A stretch of DNA of 64,000 bases, taken from assembly GCA_904066235.2 (NCBI GenBank), contig CAJFCV020000003.1, positions 11,532,001-11,596,000 of the forward strand, read 5' to 3'. A program made the position numbers and the translations under genes. The notes under the pieces were generated by a model, which saw nothing but the letters and a program-made list of their open reading frames with translations, was not told the DNA's origin and did no database searches. Positions within the stretch are counted from its first letter, which is position 1. Each line of letters opens with the position of its first letter. This DNA is from Bursaphelenchus xylophilus. Lineage: Eukaryota; Nematoda; Chromadorea; Rhabditida; Aphelenchoididae. This document shows positions 20,874 through 39,651 of the stretch, piece after piece.

Positions 20874-23374
20874 ATGATATTCGGCTGGATTTTGCCGCTC
20901 CTCCTTTTCCACGATGTGTATTCCGAAACTTCTGAGGTGTTCATCGCCGAAACCAACGAGTCGTTGCCATTGAACGTACAGAATCTGCATTATTATCGCG
21001 TCATAGAGGAAAAAGATGTCTGGCTGTGGGTGTTTTGGTCGATTTTTTGAGTGTCAGTCTGTCGGGAAAATAATGTGGATTTGTCGCTGAAGTGAAAAGC
21101 AATTTGATTTTGCCGCGACACAATTCTTTTTTTTTGGCGGCAATGCGATTTTTGATGCGACAAATCCACATTATTTTCCCGACAGACTGACATGAAAATA
21201 AATGAAAATAATATAAATAATGCCAACAGTCTTTCTCTACAGGATGACGCATCTAATCCAGCCGGAAATCAGATTTTATGCAGCCCTAAACACCACATAT
21301 CGCGCGATTTTATTTATTGAAAAACCTGCAAATGGCACTTGTGATCCATTCAAGTAAGTGGCTGAAAATTTTGTTACAATAAAATTATCAACAATCTCTT
21401 GTCATCGCCATGACTTTTTAGCCTGGCTAAACGGGTCTCCATACGTTTTGGAGACTGTTTTCGACACTATATACTTGGCTGCAAACAATATGCAAGTGAG
21501 TTTTTTTTGAGGTTTTCAACGTTTGAAATGTGATTTTAGCCTACAAGACGGACAACGGAACTGCTCAAAATTTTACTATGCACCAATTCCTTGAGGGCAG
21601 CGAGTTTTCGAATCCCATCACCGACATTGACTTTTACGATTTTCGGGAATGCGGGATTAACCGGACAACACGAATCGTCTTCGTTCAGGTGCTCAGTTCG
21701 GCATTGCCGAAGGGGTATAATTTGGGGGTGGTAAGTGAATTTCTATACATGGCCTAATAAGGTACAGTGACGGACCTGATCCAGTGGTAAAAACGTATCA
21801 TTTTGCATCCGGGAAGCATCAAAAATGTGGCAAAATACCTCTCTCTGCGCGCCCTTTCTCTCAAAAAAAGAGCAAAGCTTTTGAAATCGGAGTTTTTTTC
21901 ACTTGGATAGGGAAGCATTTTGCCACATTTTTCATACTTTCCGGGTGCAAAATGGTACGTTTTTGGCCAATGGATCAGGTCCGCCATTGTAAATATCCCA
22001 AGTTCGACGCTCAGATTTTTTGGGAATAGCCCACATATAAAGTCCTGAAAATTTCAGCTTGCGATTTGCTGGGACAGCCGAGATATTGAACGACCTTTGC
22101 GGCCGAGAGAGTATTTAAAATGCACAGACCGGTCAGCGAAGAATACTTTTACAGTGTCGGGCCCGATCCAATTGCAAAAAACGTATCATTTTGCATTCGG
22201 GAAGTACCAAAAATGTGGCAAAATACCTCCCTCTCCAACTAAAAAAACTCCGTTTCGAACGTTTTTGGCTTGCGCTTTGCAGGGACAGCCGAGATATTGA
22301 ACGACCTTTGCGGCAGAGAGAGTGTGTGAAATGTGGAGAGCGGGCAGACAGAGAGTTATACGTTGTAGTTAGGGGCGTATTGATCTAAAATCCGGGGCGA
22401 GAAGATCGTCCGGGGAGGGAGGGTTCTATTTCGTGGGTCAGAGGTACCCGTAAAATTTTTTTTGCGGCACCAGTGAAAATTATCTTGGTTCCCCTTACCA
22501 ACTTTTTTCCAACCCCAAATTCTGGGGTCTAAAAATGAGAAATGCCTCCGCCAGGCATTGTTTCCTAATTTTTTTGGCTTCGATTCGAGATATTCAACGA
22601 TCTCTGCTCTGAGAGAGTGGGAAAAATTCGGAGAGCGGTCAGACAAAAAAACATTTTTTGGCGATATCTTTGCCAGTTTCGTGTAGAAAAAGTTGATTTT
22701 TTGTGGGAACATTACCCTCTACGGTTGAAATAACCATGAAACTTGTCATGCCAAAATTTTCAAAAAAATCTTCCATTTTTTCCATTATTTTTTTTCGAAC
22801 TTCGACCTAAGAATCTCGGTTTTTTCTGCAAAGCGCAAGCTAGAAATCCCTCATGTGTCTAAAAAATAATCTAAATTTGTGCCAAGTTTCATCAAAATCT
22901 GAGCGTCGCACTTGGGGTACTTCCCCTGAAACACTTATTTTTCGATTTTCAGTATGGTCATTACATTTCCGGAGTAGAAGAATCCGACTCATCGCTTGCC
23001 CTCTTCATTGTGTAAGTTTTTGAGCAAAAAATTTTCTAATTTTCTGTTTTATTTTGATCAATTTTTTTTATTTTCAGATCCTGGTCAGTTTCCTATCTCC
23101 CTTTTTTCATCGATTACCACCAAATTTTAGCCTCCTGGCCATTGGAATTGTCCTGATTCTGCCGCTAACGACCATTATTTACATCATTGTCCAGCTGAGG
23201 AATGACTCAGTTTGGAGGCCAGCTTGTATGACCGAATTTTTTGTTATCAGAAAAAGAAAGGCCAAGAAGACAACGAAGGACAACAAACTGCCTCCTAAAA
23301 CATCGACCAGCACTTCGAATGTCAAGAAAAACGAAAAAAACGATCCGAAAATGGGGGTCAAGACTGGGAAATGA
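20874..23374 (+). CDS. Signal-peptide plus single-TM protein, paralogue 2
   Basis: Exons 20874-21037 (donor uncertain), 21243-21353, 21422-21495, 21540-21730, 22953-23011 and 23131-23374 give about 280 aa. It begins MIFGWILPLLLFHDVYS, then IAETNESLPLNVQNLHYY, directly comparable to VAENNESLPDDVRGLHYY in paralogue 1, and EIRFY follows as there. The ectodomain has NGT and NRT glycosylation sites. The TM helix LLAIGIVLILPLTTIIYIIV is followed by a Lys-rich tail. The last acceptor must be AAATTTTAG at 23130, because the more obvious TTTTCAG upstream gives a stop. A MITE sits in intron 1 only a few bases from the exon-1 donor, which is non-standard (TG/GTCGAT). The function is unknown. Confidence 0.7.
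21055..21189. mobile_element. MITE B in intron 1 of paralogue 2
   Basis: CAGTCTGTCGGGAAAATAAT and its complement bound a 135-bp element with a TTTGTCGC..GCGACAAA hairpin interior. It is a short member of the family found at 2599, 52665, 54711, 56069, 56336 and 61321. Confidence 0.75.
21764..21990. mobile_element. MITE C in intron 4 of paralogue 2
   Basis: It begins ACAGTGACGGACCTGATCC and ends with the complement. Both arms carry TTTTGCATCCGGGAAG..TCAAAAATG and GGCAAAATACCTC. Other copies lie at 1894, 54334 and around 57703-58541, and half-copies near 22150 and 51790. Confidence 0.75.
21994..22928. repeat. Repeat K, copy 2, with nested C fragment
   Basis: It runs from a CAAGTTCGACGCTCAGATT end to AATCTGAGCGTCGCACTTGG and GTACTTCCCCTG. 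It contains duplicated GCCGAGATATTGAACGACC phrases and a half family-C element around 22149-22245. It fills most of intron 4 of paralogue 2. Confidence 0.55.
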
Positions 23375-23398
23375 TGAATTTTATGGATTTCTTGAAGC

Positions 23399-23404
23399 AA
23401 TAAA
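23399..23404 (+). terminator. Poly(A) signal of paralogue 2
   Basis: AATAAA lies 25 bases after the stop codon, close to the start of the saposin palindrome. Confidence 0.6.
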
Positions 23405-23460
23405 AGATTTTTTGGGCCAAATTTGACTTTTTATTTGATAATAAGACTATTACTTAGGTT

Positions 23461-23691
23461 GCACAGTGCATAAAACTTTTCGATTTTTTATTGCACTGTG
23501 CGAAAAAAAGGAACAAATTCCGCACGGTGCAGTGTAAAAAACGGAATAAAAATAGTCGAAGGTTGCTCGTTGTGGTCTCAGTTACTAATGTAGAGGCAAA
23601 TCGTTGAAGTTTTTCCGCTGAAATTTCCCGAAAAAGTCGATTTATAACATCGCACTGTGCGAAAAATTGAAAAATATATTTTGCACTGTGC
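23461..23691. repeat. Five GCACNGTGC sites, left arm of palindrome
   Basis: Sites start at 23461, 23493, 23522, 23652 and 23683. Each has a partner in the right arm (25823, 25791, 25760, 25630, 25600). Only the 23461/25823 pair differs at the central base, A against G when read on the same strand. Confidence 0.85.
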
Positions 23692-23807
23692 GAACAATGT
23701 AAGTCAAATTCGACGTAAAAAATAGGTATTTATTAAAGAAGTAGGTCTTTCAATGGATAAATAAACTATTTTAAGCAAGGAATGATTAAAATATGTGCAA
23801 ATATTTT

Positions 23808-24511
23808 CTACTCGTCGTCTCCGAATCGACTTCTATATTTCGGGGCGCTTCTCTTTGTAACCTTTTTGGCTGGGCAAGCCGGAATGAAGCTGCAGAGAGA
23901 TTCAGTTGGAGCATAGCGAGAGTAGACATCCAGTCCGACCAGGAAGGCCTCGCAAACTGGGACCAGCTCGGATTTGTCCAGGGCAAGGAAAACGTTGCAA
24001 ATCGCTAGTTCAAACTAAAAAAATATGAATGATCTATGTACTGCCTATTTTACAATTATTTTCAACTTTAAATCTTTCCTCAACTCACCGCGAGGGAAGC
24101 CAGACCAGTGCTTTTCAGGAAGTCCTGAATAATTGGCGCCGATACACTGCACGGCTCGCAGAGATACGGTAGAGCGTACTGTAGAGGCAATTGCAATTTC
24201 CAGGCGTACTCGGAGTAGAGTGGAAGAGATTCGAGGTACTTTTTGGCGTGAGATTGCCATTCATTTTTAGCGACAAGCTCTCCAATCTGGGCCATAACTT
24301 TATCGTCAAGAGCAGCCGGCGAAAAGAAGTGGTTGATGTCGTTAACAGTCTCGGAGAAGTCGGCTAAATGTTTTATTAATAAATGGAAACATTACCTTTC
24401 AATTTTCGGGGGTTTTGAAATAGTTTTGATTTATAAAATACGAAAAATTCGAGTTATTTTACCCTTGATAAAGGATGTGGAGACGGTCAAGAACAAGGTA
24501 AAAAAGAACAT
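23808..24511 (-). CDS. Saposin-like secreted protein, copy 1
   Basis: Exons 24463-24511, 24089-24363 and 23808-24014 give 176 aa. A signal peptide, MFFFTLFLTVSTSFIKG, is followed by a helical region and then six cysteines in saposin-B order: LCEPC, ..AIC, ..VC, ..LC, ..AC. Saposin-fold proteins bind lipid or perforate membranes; nematodes use many as gut antimicrobial effectors (caenopores). The C-tail is basic (KRSAPKYRSRFGDDE). It differs from copy 2 at two signal-peptide residues and four residues of the last exon, and no disabling change was seen. Confidence 0.75.
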
Positions 24512-24778
24512 TTTTCGATTAACTTGGGCAGAAACTAATACTCTACATTGATAATACGTGTGCTCTAGTTTATATATTCCAAATATGGGACATCGAAAAC
24601 ATACGCTACGTAAAATATAGGCTAAACAAGTAAAACAGCCAAATTATTCAAATCTTTTGCAATTTATCCTATATTTTATGTTTTCGCTAGATAAAATTGC
24701 TCCAAATTAAGAGTATATAATCTGCGATACATCATTTATCAACACGAAGTACTCATTTGGATTTATTGGTTTCGAAAA
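24512..24778. promoter_or_regulatory. Head-to-head promoter region of saposin pair
   Basis: 267 bp lie between the two ATGs. A TATATAA box stands at about 24714, some 60 bp upstream of copy 2. Copy 1 has TTTATATATTCC on its side (about 24571). The strong TATA elements fit regulated, tissue-specific secreted genes. Confidence 0.5.
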
Positions 24779-25483
24779 ATGTTCTTTTTTATCTTGTTCT
24801 TGACCGTCTCCACATCATTTGTCAAGGGTAAGATAACTCGAATTTTTCGTATTTTATAAATCAAAACTATTTCAAAGCCCCCAAAAACTGAAAGCAAATG
24901 CTGCTATCTATTTATAAAACTATTTAGCCGACTTCTCGGAGACTGTTAACGACATCAACCACTTCTTTTCGCCGGCTGCTCTTGACGATAAAGTCATGGC
25001 CCAAATTGGAGAGCTTGTCGCTAAAAATGAATGGCAATCTCACGCCAAAAAGTACCTCGAATCTCTTCCACTCTACTCCGAGTACGCCTGGAAATTGCAA
25101 TTGCCTCTACAGTACGCTCTACCGTATCTCTGCGAGCCGTGCAGTGTATCGGCGCCAATTATTCAGGACTTCCTGAAAAGCACTGGTCTAGCTTCCCTCG
25201 CGGTGAGTTGAGGAAAGATTTAAAATTGAAAATAATTGTAAAATACGAAGTATATAGTCTTTTGATACTTTTTTAGTTTGAACTAGCAATTTGCAACGTT
25301 TTCTTTGCCCTGGACAGATCCGAGCTGGTCCCAGTTTGCGAGGCCTTCCTGGTCGGCCTTGATGTCTACGCTCGCTATGCTCCAACTGAATCTCTCTGCA
25401 GCTTCATTCCGGCTTGTCCAGCCAAAAATGTTACAAAGAGAAGCGCCCCGAAATATAGAAGTCGATTCGGAGACGACGAGTAG
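24779..25483 (+). CDS. Saposin-like secreted protein, copy 2
   Basis: Exons 24779-24827, 24928-25202 and 25277-25483 give 176 aa, with the same splice phases (1, 0) and exon lengths as copy 1. The signal peptide is MFFFILFLTVSTSFVKG. The second exon, with HFFSPAALDDKVMAQIGELV and the LCEPC pair, appears identical to copy 1. The third exon holds the other four cysteines. The shared exon structure and near-identity point to a recent inverted duplication or to gene conversion between the arms. The expected role is lipid binding or antimicrobial activity after secretion; this is inferred from the fold only. Confidence 0.75.
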
Positions 25484-25599
25484 AAAATATTTGCACATAT
25501 TTTAATCATTCCTTGCTTAAAATAACTTATTTATCCATTGAAAGACCTACTTCTTCAATAAACACCTATTTTTTTACGTCGGAATTTACTTACTTGTTC

Positions 25600-25978
25600 G
25601 CACAGTGCAAAATCTATTTTTCAATTTTTGCACAGTGCGATGTTATAAATCGGCTTTTTCGTCAAATTTCAGTGGAAAAACTTCAACTATTTGCCTCTAC
25701 ATTAATACCTGAGGCCACAACGAACAACCTTCGACTATTTTTATTCCGTTTTTTACACTGCACCGTGCGGAATTTGGGTTTCTTTTTTTCGCACAGTGCA
25801 ATAAAAAATCGAAAAGTTTTATGCACCGTGCAACCTAAACAACGCAATTTCACATTCATAAACGATATTTGAGACCTCAATCAATTATCTTCAACAAATT
25901 TCAATTCAATTGTCCCATTGCACAGTGCACAAATGTTCAAAAAAAATATTGCACGGTGCAGTAACCAATATCAAAAAA
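25600..25978. repeat. GCACNGTGC sites, right arm and flank
   Basis: Five sites mirror those of the left arm, and two more follow (about 25920 and 25950) outside the palindrome. Bases 25980-26354 carry AT-rich sequence without a gene. Confidence 0.8.
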
Positions 25979-26354
25979 AATCCAATCCGATTTGACAAAA
26001 TTGTTTATTTTCAGTAACTGATATTTACAGGAGCAGTGCAAAAACAGACACAAACTCGCAATACAATAAAAAAAATTAAAAAATTACAGTAAGCCGTGAC
26101 TATTTCGTGTTACATTTTTTTGGCTATTTGAAAGCGAAAAATAACCCATACTTTAATAAAAATACGGCCTTTCAGGACCTGGATTCATAATCAAAAACGG
26201 TTTCAAGCGTTAACGAAGATGGTAAAATATGATTCTTTACAAAACCTCGAAAAATGTTAATTTTCAAAAAAAAAAAAAAAAAAAATTTTTTTCTAATTGA
26301 ACCCATAAACTACTGCGGTTATTGAACATGACTAATTAAGACTTCAAATATAAA

Positions 26355-34260
<7,906 letters not shown>

Positions 34261-34284
34261 TACATTTTTTTGGCTTTTTCCCTT

Positions 34285-34812
34285 TGCACGGTGCAAAAAT
34301 AAGAATAAAAAATTGCACGGTGCAGTTTGAAAAAATTGTACTTTTCTCACTACAATGGCGAGAAAATTGCCGAGGGCAAAATGTAGGAATGACCGTGAGA
34401 GTTGTGTGAAAAAGTTGAGAGATCAATTTTACTCAAGTATGAGAGTGCACTGTGCAAAGCTCAAAAAAGTTTCTATTGCACTGTGCGAAAAAACAAAAAT
34501 TTCTTACTGCACAGTGCATGACGTCATCTGGGGAAAAATAGAAAGTAAAATTAAAAAATGGTCCAATGTAGACTGTATGCATTCAAAAAGTTTGAAATTA
34601 TCTTTATTCTGCACCGTGCAATAAGTAAAAATTTTATTTTTGCACAGTGCAATGACAAAAAGTTTGTTTTTCATGATGAAAACAGACAGAAAATGAAAGA
34701 AAATTGTAAAATAAACTAATTTTTTCACAGTATATACACGTACTTCTGATAACTGAAAAATTTCCACCGCACAGTGCGAAAAAAACAAAACTAAAACCGC
34801 ACCGTGCAGTCG
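34285..34812. repeat. GCACNGTGC array, intergenic
   Basis: About 11 copies, sparser than elsewhere (30-100 bp apart). Central bases are mixed. Confidence 0.8.
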
Positions 34813-34949
34813 AGTAACTCGACTCAAAAATAGCTAATAAAATATGCAGCAGGCTCATAAAAAATACGAGAGCATCAGAATTCGGGGGCTTTTCCGGAAA
34901 GTTTTTTTCGGGTCAAAGTTCTTTTTTTTCTTCCGGCCGCTTCTTCAAA

Positions 34950-35054
34950 TTAATCCTCAAATAAATAGGCCAACTGTTTGAAAAAAAGAACATAAAACAG
35001 GGAAACGGAGAAGATGTGAGAAATCAATTTGGGGTTGAGCCAACGGCTAGACAT
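34950..35054 (-). CDS. Possible 34-aa membrane microprotein
   Basis: A short frame between two arrays reads MSSRWLNPKLISHIFSVSL, a hydrophobic stretch FYVLFFKQLAYLF and ends with ED. It has one predicted TM segment. There is no upstream acceptor and no homologue that I recognise. The composition is unlike the array-derived frames around it, which is the only reason to list it. Confidence 0.2.
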   Translation of the reverse strand: MSSRWLNPKLISHIFSVSLFYVLFFKQLAYLFED

Positions 35055-35092
35055 GTCATGCTTTTTACTGGCAACAAAAAGTTCGTCGCTTC

Positions 35093-36186
35093 TGCACTGT
35101 GCAAAAGATAAAAAACAAATTGCACGGTGCAGTTGAACCTGCGACAAATTTCGCACAGTGCAGTGAGCGACAAAATGGGCTTTCATTTTTTCGCACAGTG
35201 CAATTAAAACAAAAGATTTTTTTGCACTGTGCAAACAAATTTCGCACAGTGCAATGAGCGACAAAATGGGCTTTCATTTTTTCGCACAGTGCAATTAAAA
35301 CAAAAGATTTTTTTGCACTGTGCAAACAAATTTCGCACAGTGCAATGAGCGACAAATTGGGCTTTCATTTTGTCGCACTGTGCAATCAAAAAAGATTTTT
35401 TGCACTGTGCAATCAAAAAAATAAAAAAAGAAATTGCACCGTGCAGTTGAACATGCGACAAATTTCGCACAGTGCAGTGAGCGACAAAATGGGCTTTCAT
35501 TTTTTCGCACAGTGCAATTAAAACAAGATTTTTTTTTGCACTGTGCAAAAAATAAAAAAAGCAATTGCACTGTGCAGTGGAACCTGCGACAAATTTCGCA
35601 CAGTGCAATGAGCCAAAAAATGGGCTTTGCACGGTGCGGCAAAAAGAAAAAATCATTTGCACAGTGCAGTCATTTTGCGAATTTGAGAAAGCCCAGTCGC
35701 AAAAAGAAAAATCCGCGACACGCCCTTTGCACTGTGCAATCAAAAAAAGAAAAATTTGCACCGTGCAAGAAATAAAAAAACAAATTGCACTGTCCAGTTC
35801 AACGTGCGACAAACTTCGCACAGTGCAGTGAGCGACAAAATGGGATTTGCACAGTGCAGTCACTTTGCAAAATGACCGAAGTTCAGTCGCGAGAAAAGAA
35901 GTCTGCGACATGTCATTTGCACTGTGCAAAACACGAAAGACCCTTTTTACGCACTGTGCAGTCAAAAAAAGAAAGAAAAAATTGCACTGTGCGAAAACTG
36001 AAACCTCTTTTTTCGCACTGTGCGTTCAAAAAGCAACAATTTTGCACTGTGCAGTGAAAGAAAAGAAAGAAAAAATGCACCGTGCAAAAACTGAACCCTC
36101 TTTTTTCGCACTGTGCAATAAAAGAAAGAGCAATTTCGCACTGTGCAATCAAAAAAATGGCTGATTTTTGGCGCCGCACAGTGCAA
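35093..36186. repeat. GCACNGTGC array, intergenic, 1.1 kb
   Basis: About 48 copies. A unit of roughly 120 bp, GCGACAAATTTCGCACAG..AGTGAGCGACAAAATGGG..TTTCATTTTTTCGC, is tandemly repeated three to four times at 35140-35550. Later copies diverge. TGCGACA words accompany the palindromes. Confidence 0.85.
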
Positions 36187-36189
36187 TGA

Positions 36190-38420
36190 AAAAATTTGAA
36201 GTTGAAAAAATAAAAATTGAAGTGTATTTTTTCGGCGTATCCCAAAATATACCCATATATGAAACTCGATAGCGGCATCGGCTTCGTTTTCAATATTTTT
36301 CCGTTTTTGGTTTGGAATAAAAATTTGGGAATTTTTTGGAAAACCCAACGGCCGAAAAGCGGAAGAACGTGCCAAGAACGTCCTCGAAAACAATTTCTCT
36401 TTAGACTTCTTTTTTTTGCATTTTCCAAACTACTTATGGCGTCACAATTGAAAAGAGGCAAAAAAATTGAGGGAAAATGGGAAAAATTTGGTTTTATAGG
36501 TAAAATACGAAACGAAAATTTGGTGAATTATAAAATTTGGATATCTTAAATATTTCTACAGTCCACAAATTACATTATAATCTCATTTACAACTAGATTT
36601 TATTAGATTTTTATGAGAAAAAGTAAATTTTTTTTTCAAAACAAAATTTTTTGTTTCATTTCCGCAAATTTTAATGTAATATTATCCATTTAGCAAATTA
36701 ATTCGCACAAAACATGCCATTAACCCCATGTCATAGCAATTACTTTGTTTTTGGTCTGAAACGGCGAGATATTTTTTGTTAATGTCTGTCACGAGAAAAA
36801 GGAAACTGTAAAGTAATAAATTGGATTGTAAAAAAGAGTTTTAATTGGCTTTTTTGGAGTCTTAATGGTCAATTTTAGAAGATTTTTTTAAAAAATATTT
36901 GATTTTTTTTATTATTTTTTTAAATTTATGTTAGTTTTGGTAAAGGAGAATTTTAATTGCCTTTTTTGGGCAATTAATGGCCAATTTTAGCTGAAAAAAT
37001 AAAAAAATATTGGATTTTTTATTCTATTTCCTGATATCTATTTTTTATTTTTTTATTTTGTTTTTACTTTTTAAAATTTAAAAAACAACAAAATAAAATT
37101 TATTTTTTTATCAAATATTTTCTTTTAAAAATATTTTAAAATTTTTTAAATATTTTTTTTTTATTTTTTATTTTAAAGAATTTTTTTATATTTTTTACCT
37201 GAAATTTAGTTATTTTTTTCCTTTTTTAAATTAAAAATTCCCGAAAAAGTAACCCACATCACTTTCTTTCCCTAACGACTTTCTTAACGACTCAAGACTT
37301 CACACAAAAAATTCCTACCAAATTTAAAGTTCTGGGAACCTAAAAAATAAAAAAATAACCTCAAACCCTCACTTTCTCTTTCCCAAGGCAAATAGAGAGA
37401 GAATATAAAACAAAGACCTAACTGTCTACACGTGTGACTGAAATGTGTAAACAATATGAGACGGGAGAAAGACACGGGATAAAACGGGATGGAATTTGGG
37501 GAAGAGGGGGGAGAAGTAGCTGTAAAATGGGTAAAAATAAGAAAAAAAAAAAGAAAAAAGAAAAATATACAAAAAATAAAAAAAATTTCAGATATGAGAT
37601 TTACATATAAATATGACGACAGCCATCATATAAGTGTATTTCTAGAATCTTTTACTCCAATTCTCCCGTTAACCCACTTTTATTTACAATCTTAGCAGTT
37701 TACAGTAACATCAAAATACTCGAAATTGAACATACGCAGAGCAGTGAAACTCTTACCATATACGTTTTTGGGCACTGCCAATCCAACGAAAATCGTTTTA
37801 AGTCGCAAGGATTACTGTAACATAGAAAACTCAATATTCGGCCGTACAGAATCGGCCATAAAATTTTTTTTTCTAAACCCACGCATTCGATTTTTACATA
37901 TGTTAATCAGCGTAAAATTCTGCTCTAGAAACATTAAAAAAAGTCCAAAGATTGTCTGTGTGTTTTGACGGTACAGTGGATTTCCATAAAAACTACCAAA
38001 CTGAGGTCCCAAGTTCGAGTCCGAGTGGACGCAAATCGCAGAAAATTGGTCGGCAATGATTTGAACGGAAGGAATGTGCAAGATTACAGGCCGGAAGTGC
38101 AACGTACGATACAAAGTGGGAGTTGTTGTCTGGCGAAGAGAAGTCTACGCACTTTATAAAATACTATGTAATCGCCTCGAACCTTCAATTATCATCACAA
38201 TCTGGCCGGTATTTATGAAATCACTCTTGTTAGTGTATAATTTCACTAATTGCATAGACATTTGTCGCGGTCTGCAGCGTACTCAAAAACCCACATTTTG
38301 AACCGTGCATTTTACTTTTTTGTTTTTGCACTGTGCGTTGGCGGCAAGCGCGGGAAAAAAGTTCGAAATTCACTGTGCGGAAGAGAAAAAATGTCTAGGC
38401 ACTTTATGAAAATACTAATG
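36190..38420. other. AT-rich intergenic region, no gene seen
   Basis: 36580-37240 is A/T low-complexity sequence. The remainder has only short frames without domains. One palindrome (GCACTGTGC, about 38327) stands alone near 38.3 kb. Confidence 0.5.
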
Positions 38421-38421
38421 T

Positions 38422-38955
38422 CAGTCGGTCGGGAAAATAATGAGCATTCTGTCGCATTGAAAATCGAATTGCAGCTGTTGTGGAGCCTCGAACGTCGCCA
38501 CCATTCCCACAGAAATTAGCATAAACCAACTCATATAAAAGCAACACACGTCAAGCTCAGGAGTCCGGTGACCGAAATAGACTCTTCGCTATCGTTTTTT
38601 ACGCTTCGTCTTGATTTTGCAGAGAAAGAGAGAAAAAAGACACGCAAAAGCGCACTCTCTCGCCCCAAAAATTCCCCATTTCTTCGCCGACAAAAGGTTT
38701 TTTCAAGTCTTTTTTTGGCAAATGGCCAATCCATTCACCGGACTGTTTTAGTTTGTCTCAGTTTGACGTGCATTATCTCCTTTCTCTTTCTCGGTGTGGT
38801 CTTCTCAATAAACCTTATTCCTAAACCTGTGTCTACTCTCGATACCTATCTACGTTTGACTCATCACTTCAGCCGCCGAGAAAATGAATTGTGTCGCGGT
38901 AAAATTGCTTTTTCACTTCGGTGATGCGATTTTCGAAGCGACGGAGCCCTAACTA
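38422..38955. mobile_element. MITE B split by MITE E
   Basis: The left end CAGTCGGTCGGGAAAATAAT is followed after about 50 bp by foreign sequence. The B interior resumes near 38877 (CGCCGAGAAAATGAATTGTG), and the right terminus has been lost. MITE E (38547-38770) lies in the gap. Confidence 0.55.
38547..38770. mobile_element. MITE E, copy 1
   Basis: CACGTCAAGCTCAGGAGTCC at one end and TCAGTTTGACGTG at the other enclose 224 bp. A same-length inverted copy is at 61587-61810. The interior carries AGAGAAAGAGAGAAAAAAGA and CCCCATTTCTTCGCCGACAA. Both copies sit inside or beside family-B elements. Confidence 0.6.
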
Positions 38956-39152
38956 TTTTCTGTATAGACAGATGATATCTATGAAACCACTCTTACTATG
39001 CTCATTCCAAAAATATTCGTCAAAAAAAAATCATCTTCAAGCCACTGGAATGTTGGCACATCATGCTGGATTCCTAAATTTGATGACTATTCAATTTATG
39101 GATGTGATCATCTCACATCATTACGATCGAGTCATTCTCTGTAATCGTCATT

Positions 39153-39159
39153 ATTTAAG
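39153..39159 (+). promoter_or_regulatory. TATA-like box before secreted peptide gene
   Basis: TATTTAA lies about 45 bp upstream of the ATG at 39202, a plausible core promoter with a very short leader. Confidence 0.4.
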
Positions 39160-39201
39160 CCGAGAAGTTCGTACAGATTGGCAAATCAGGGCCGGCTAAA
39201 C

Positions 39202-39583
39202 ATGGCTTCAAAGACTTTACTTGTGATTCTCTTACTCTCGTTTTGCCTGGCCCATGCACTTGCAGATTGCGAGTTTGATGACGATTGTTCGCCATAGTAA
39301 GGACCTCTGAACTAACATTTTTTGTGCCAAAACTTGAAAATTAAGTTAGACATTACACTAGCACATGAAATATCCCGTAAAAGTAAACAATTTCAGTTGT
39401 GGTTCCTATGAGCCGAGATGTGTTGATCTTGTCTGCGAATGCCATGTTTATTACTACGGCCACCGCCACCACCACCATGGTCGACGTCGTTCAGGGGGGT
39501 CAAAGAAGTCAAGGAAAAGCTCTAGAAGACACAGACATGGACGTCGAGGGAGAGGTTCTCGAAGAAGAGGAAGACAGGGATAA
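39202..39583 (+). CDS. Secreted Cys/His/Arg-rich peptide
   Basis: Exons 39202-39296 and 39397-39583 encode 93 aa. The signal peptide MASKTLLVILLLSFCLAHALA is followed by a mature region with six cysteines (DC, DDDC, YC, RC, LVC, EC), then VYYYGHRHHHHGRRR and a Lys/Arg/Ser-rich tail, giving a strongly basic C-terminus. The acidic start, compact cysteines and His/Arg tail suggest a cationic antimicrobial or metal-binding peptide processed after secretion; this is inference from composition. The splice is standard (TA/GTAAGG, TTTCAG/T), and a TATA-like box and AATAAA at about 39646 frame the gene. I do not recognise a named family. Confidence 0.65.
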
Positions 39584-39645
39584 AGATCGCTATAGCGCGC
39601 TATCTCTCGTATTTTTGAATTTTTATTATACTGTATATTATGATA

Positions 39646-39651
39646 AATAAA
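39646..39651 (+). terminator. Poly(A) signal of secreted peptide gene
   Basis: AATAAA stands 63 bases after the stop codon, following a TATTATACTGTATATTATG stretch. Confidence 0.55.

Larger units (their letters stand above)
23461..25842. repeat. 2.4-kb palindrome carrying two saposin-like genes
   Basis: The arms (23461 to about 24535 and about 24765-25842) are inverted copies, each with a complete three-exon gene, its 3' flank and five GCACNGTGC sites. The spacer (about 24536-24764) has its own partial hairpin around CGAAAACATA..TATGTTTTCG. Coding parts are almost identical; the distal flanks have diverged by indels. Confidence 0.85.

Noticed and set aside
23054..23374. Single frame from ATG at 23054 as a separate gene
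   Set aside because: The first part is intron sequence. The TM segment belongs to the last exon of the plus-strand paralogue, entered at the TTTTAG acceptor at 23130.
35093..36186. CRISPR-like look: identical short repeats separated by unequal unique spacers
   Set aside because: The repeat is only 9-13 bp, spacer length is irregular, arrays lie in eukaryotic introns, and no cas-type gene is present.
37990..38040. tRNA-like T-loop, CAAGTTCGAGTCCGAG
   Set aside because: The bases around TTCGAGT do not form a 5-bp stem, and no acceptor or anticodon arm can be drawn.
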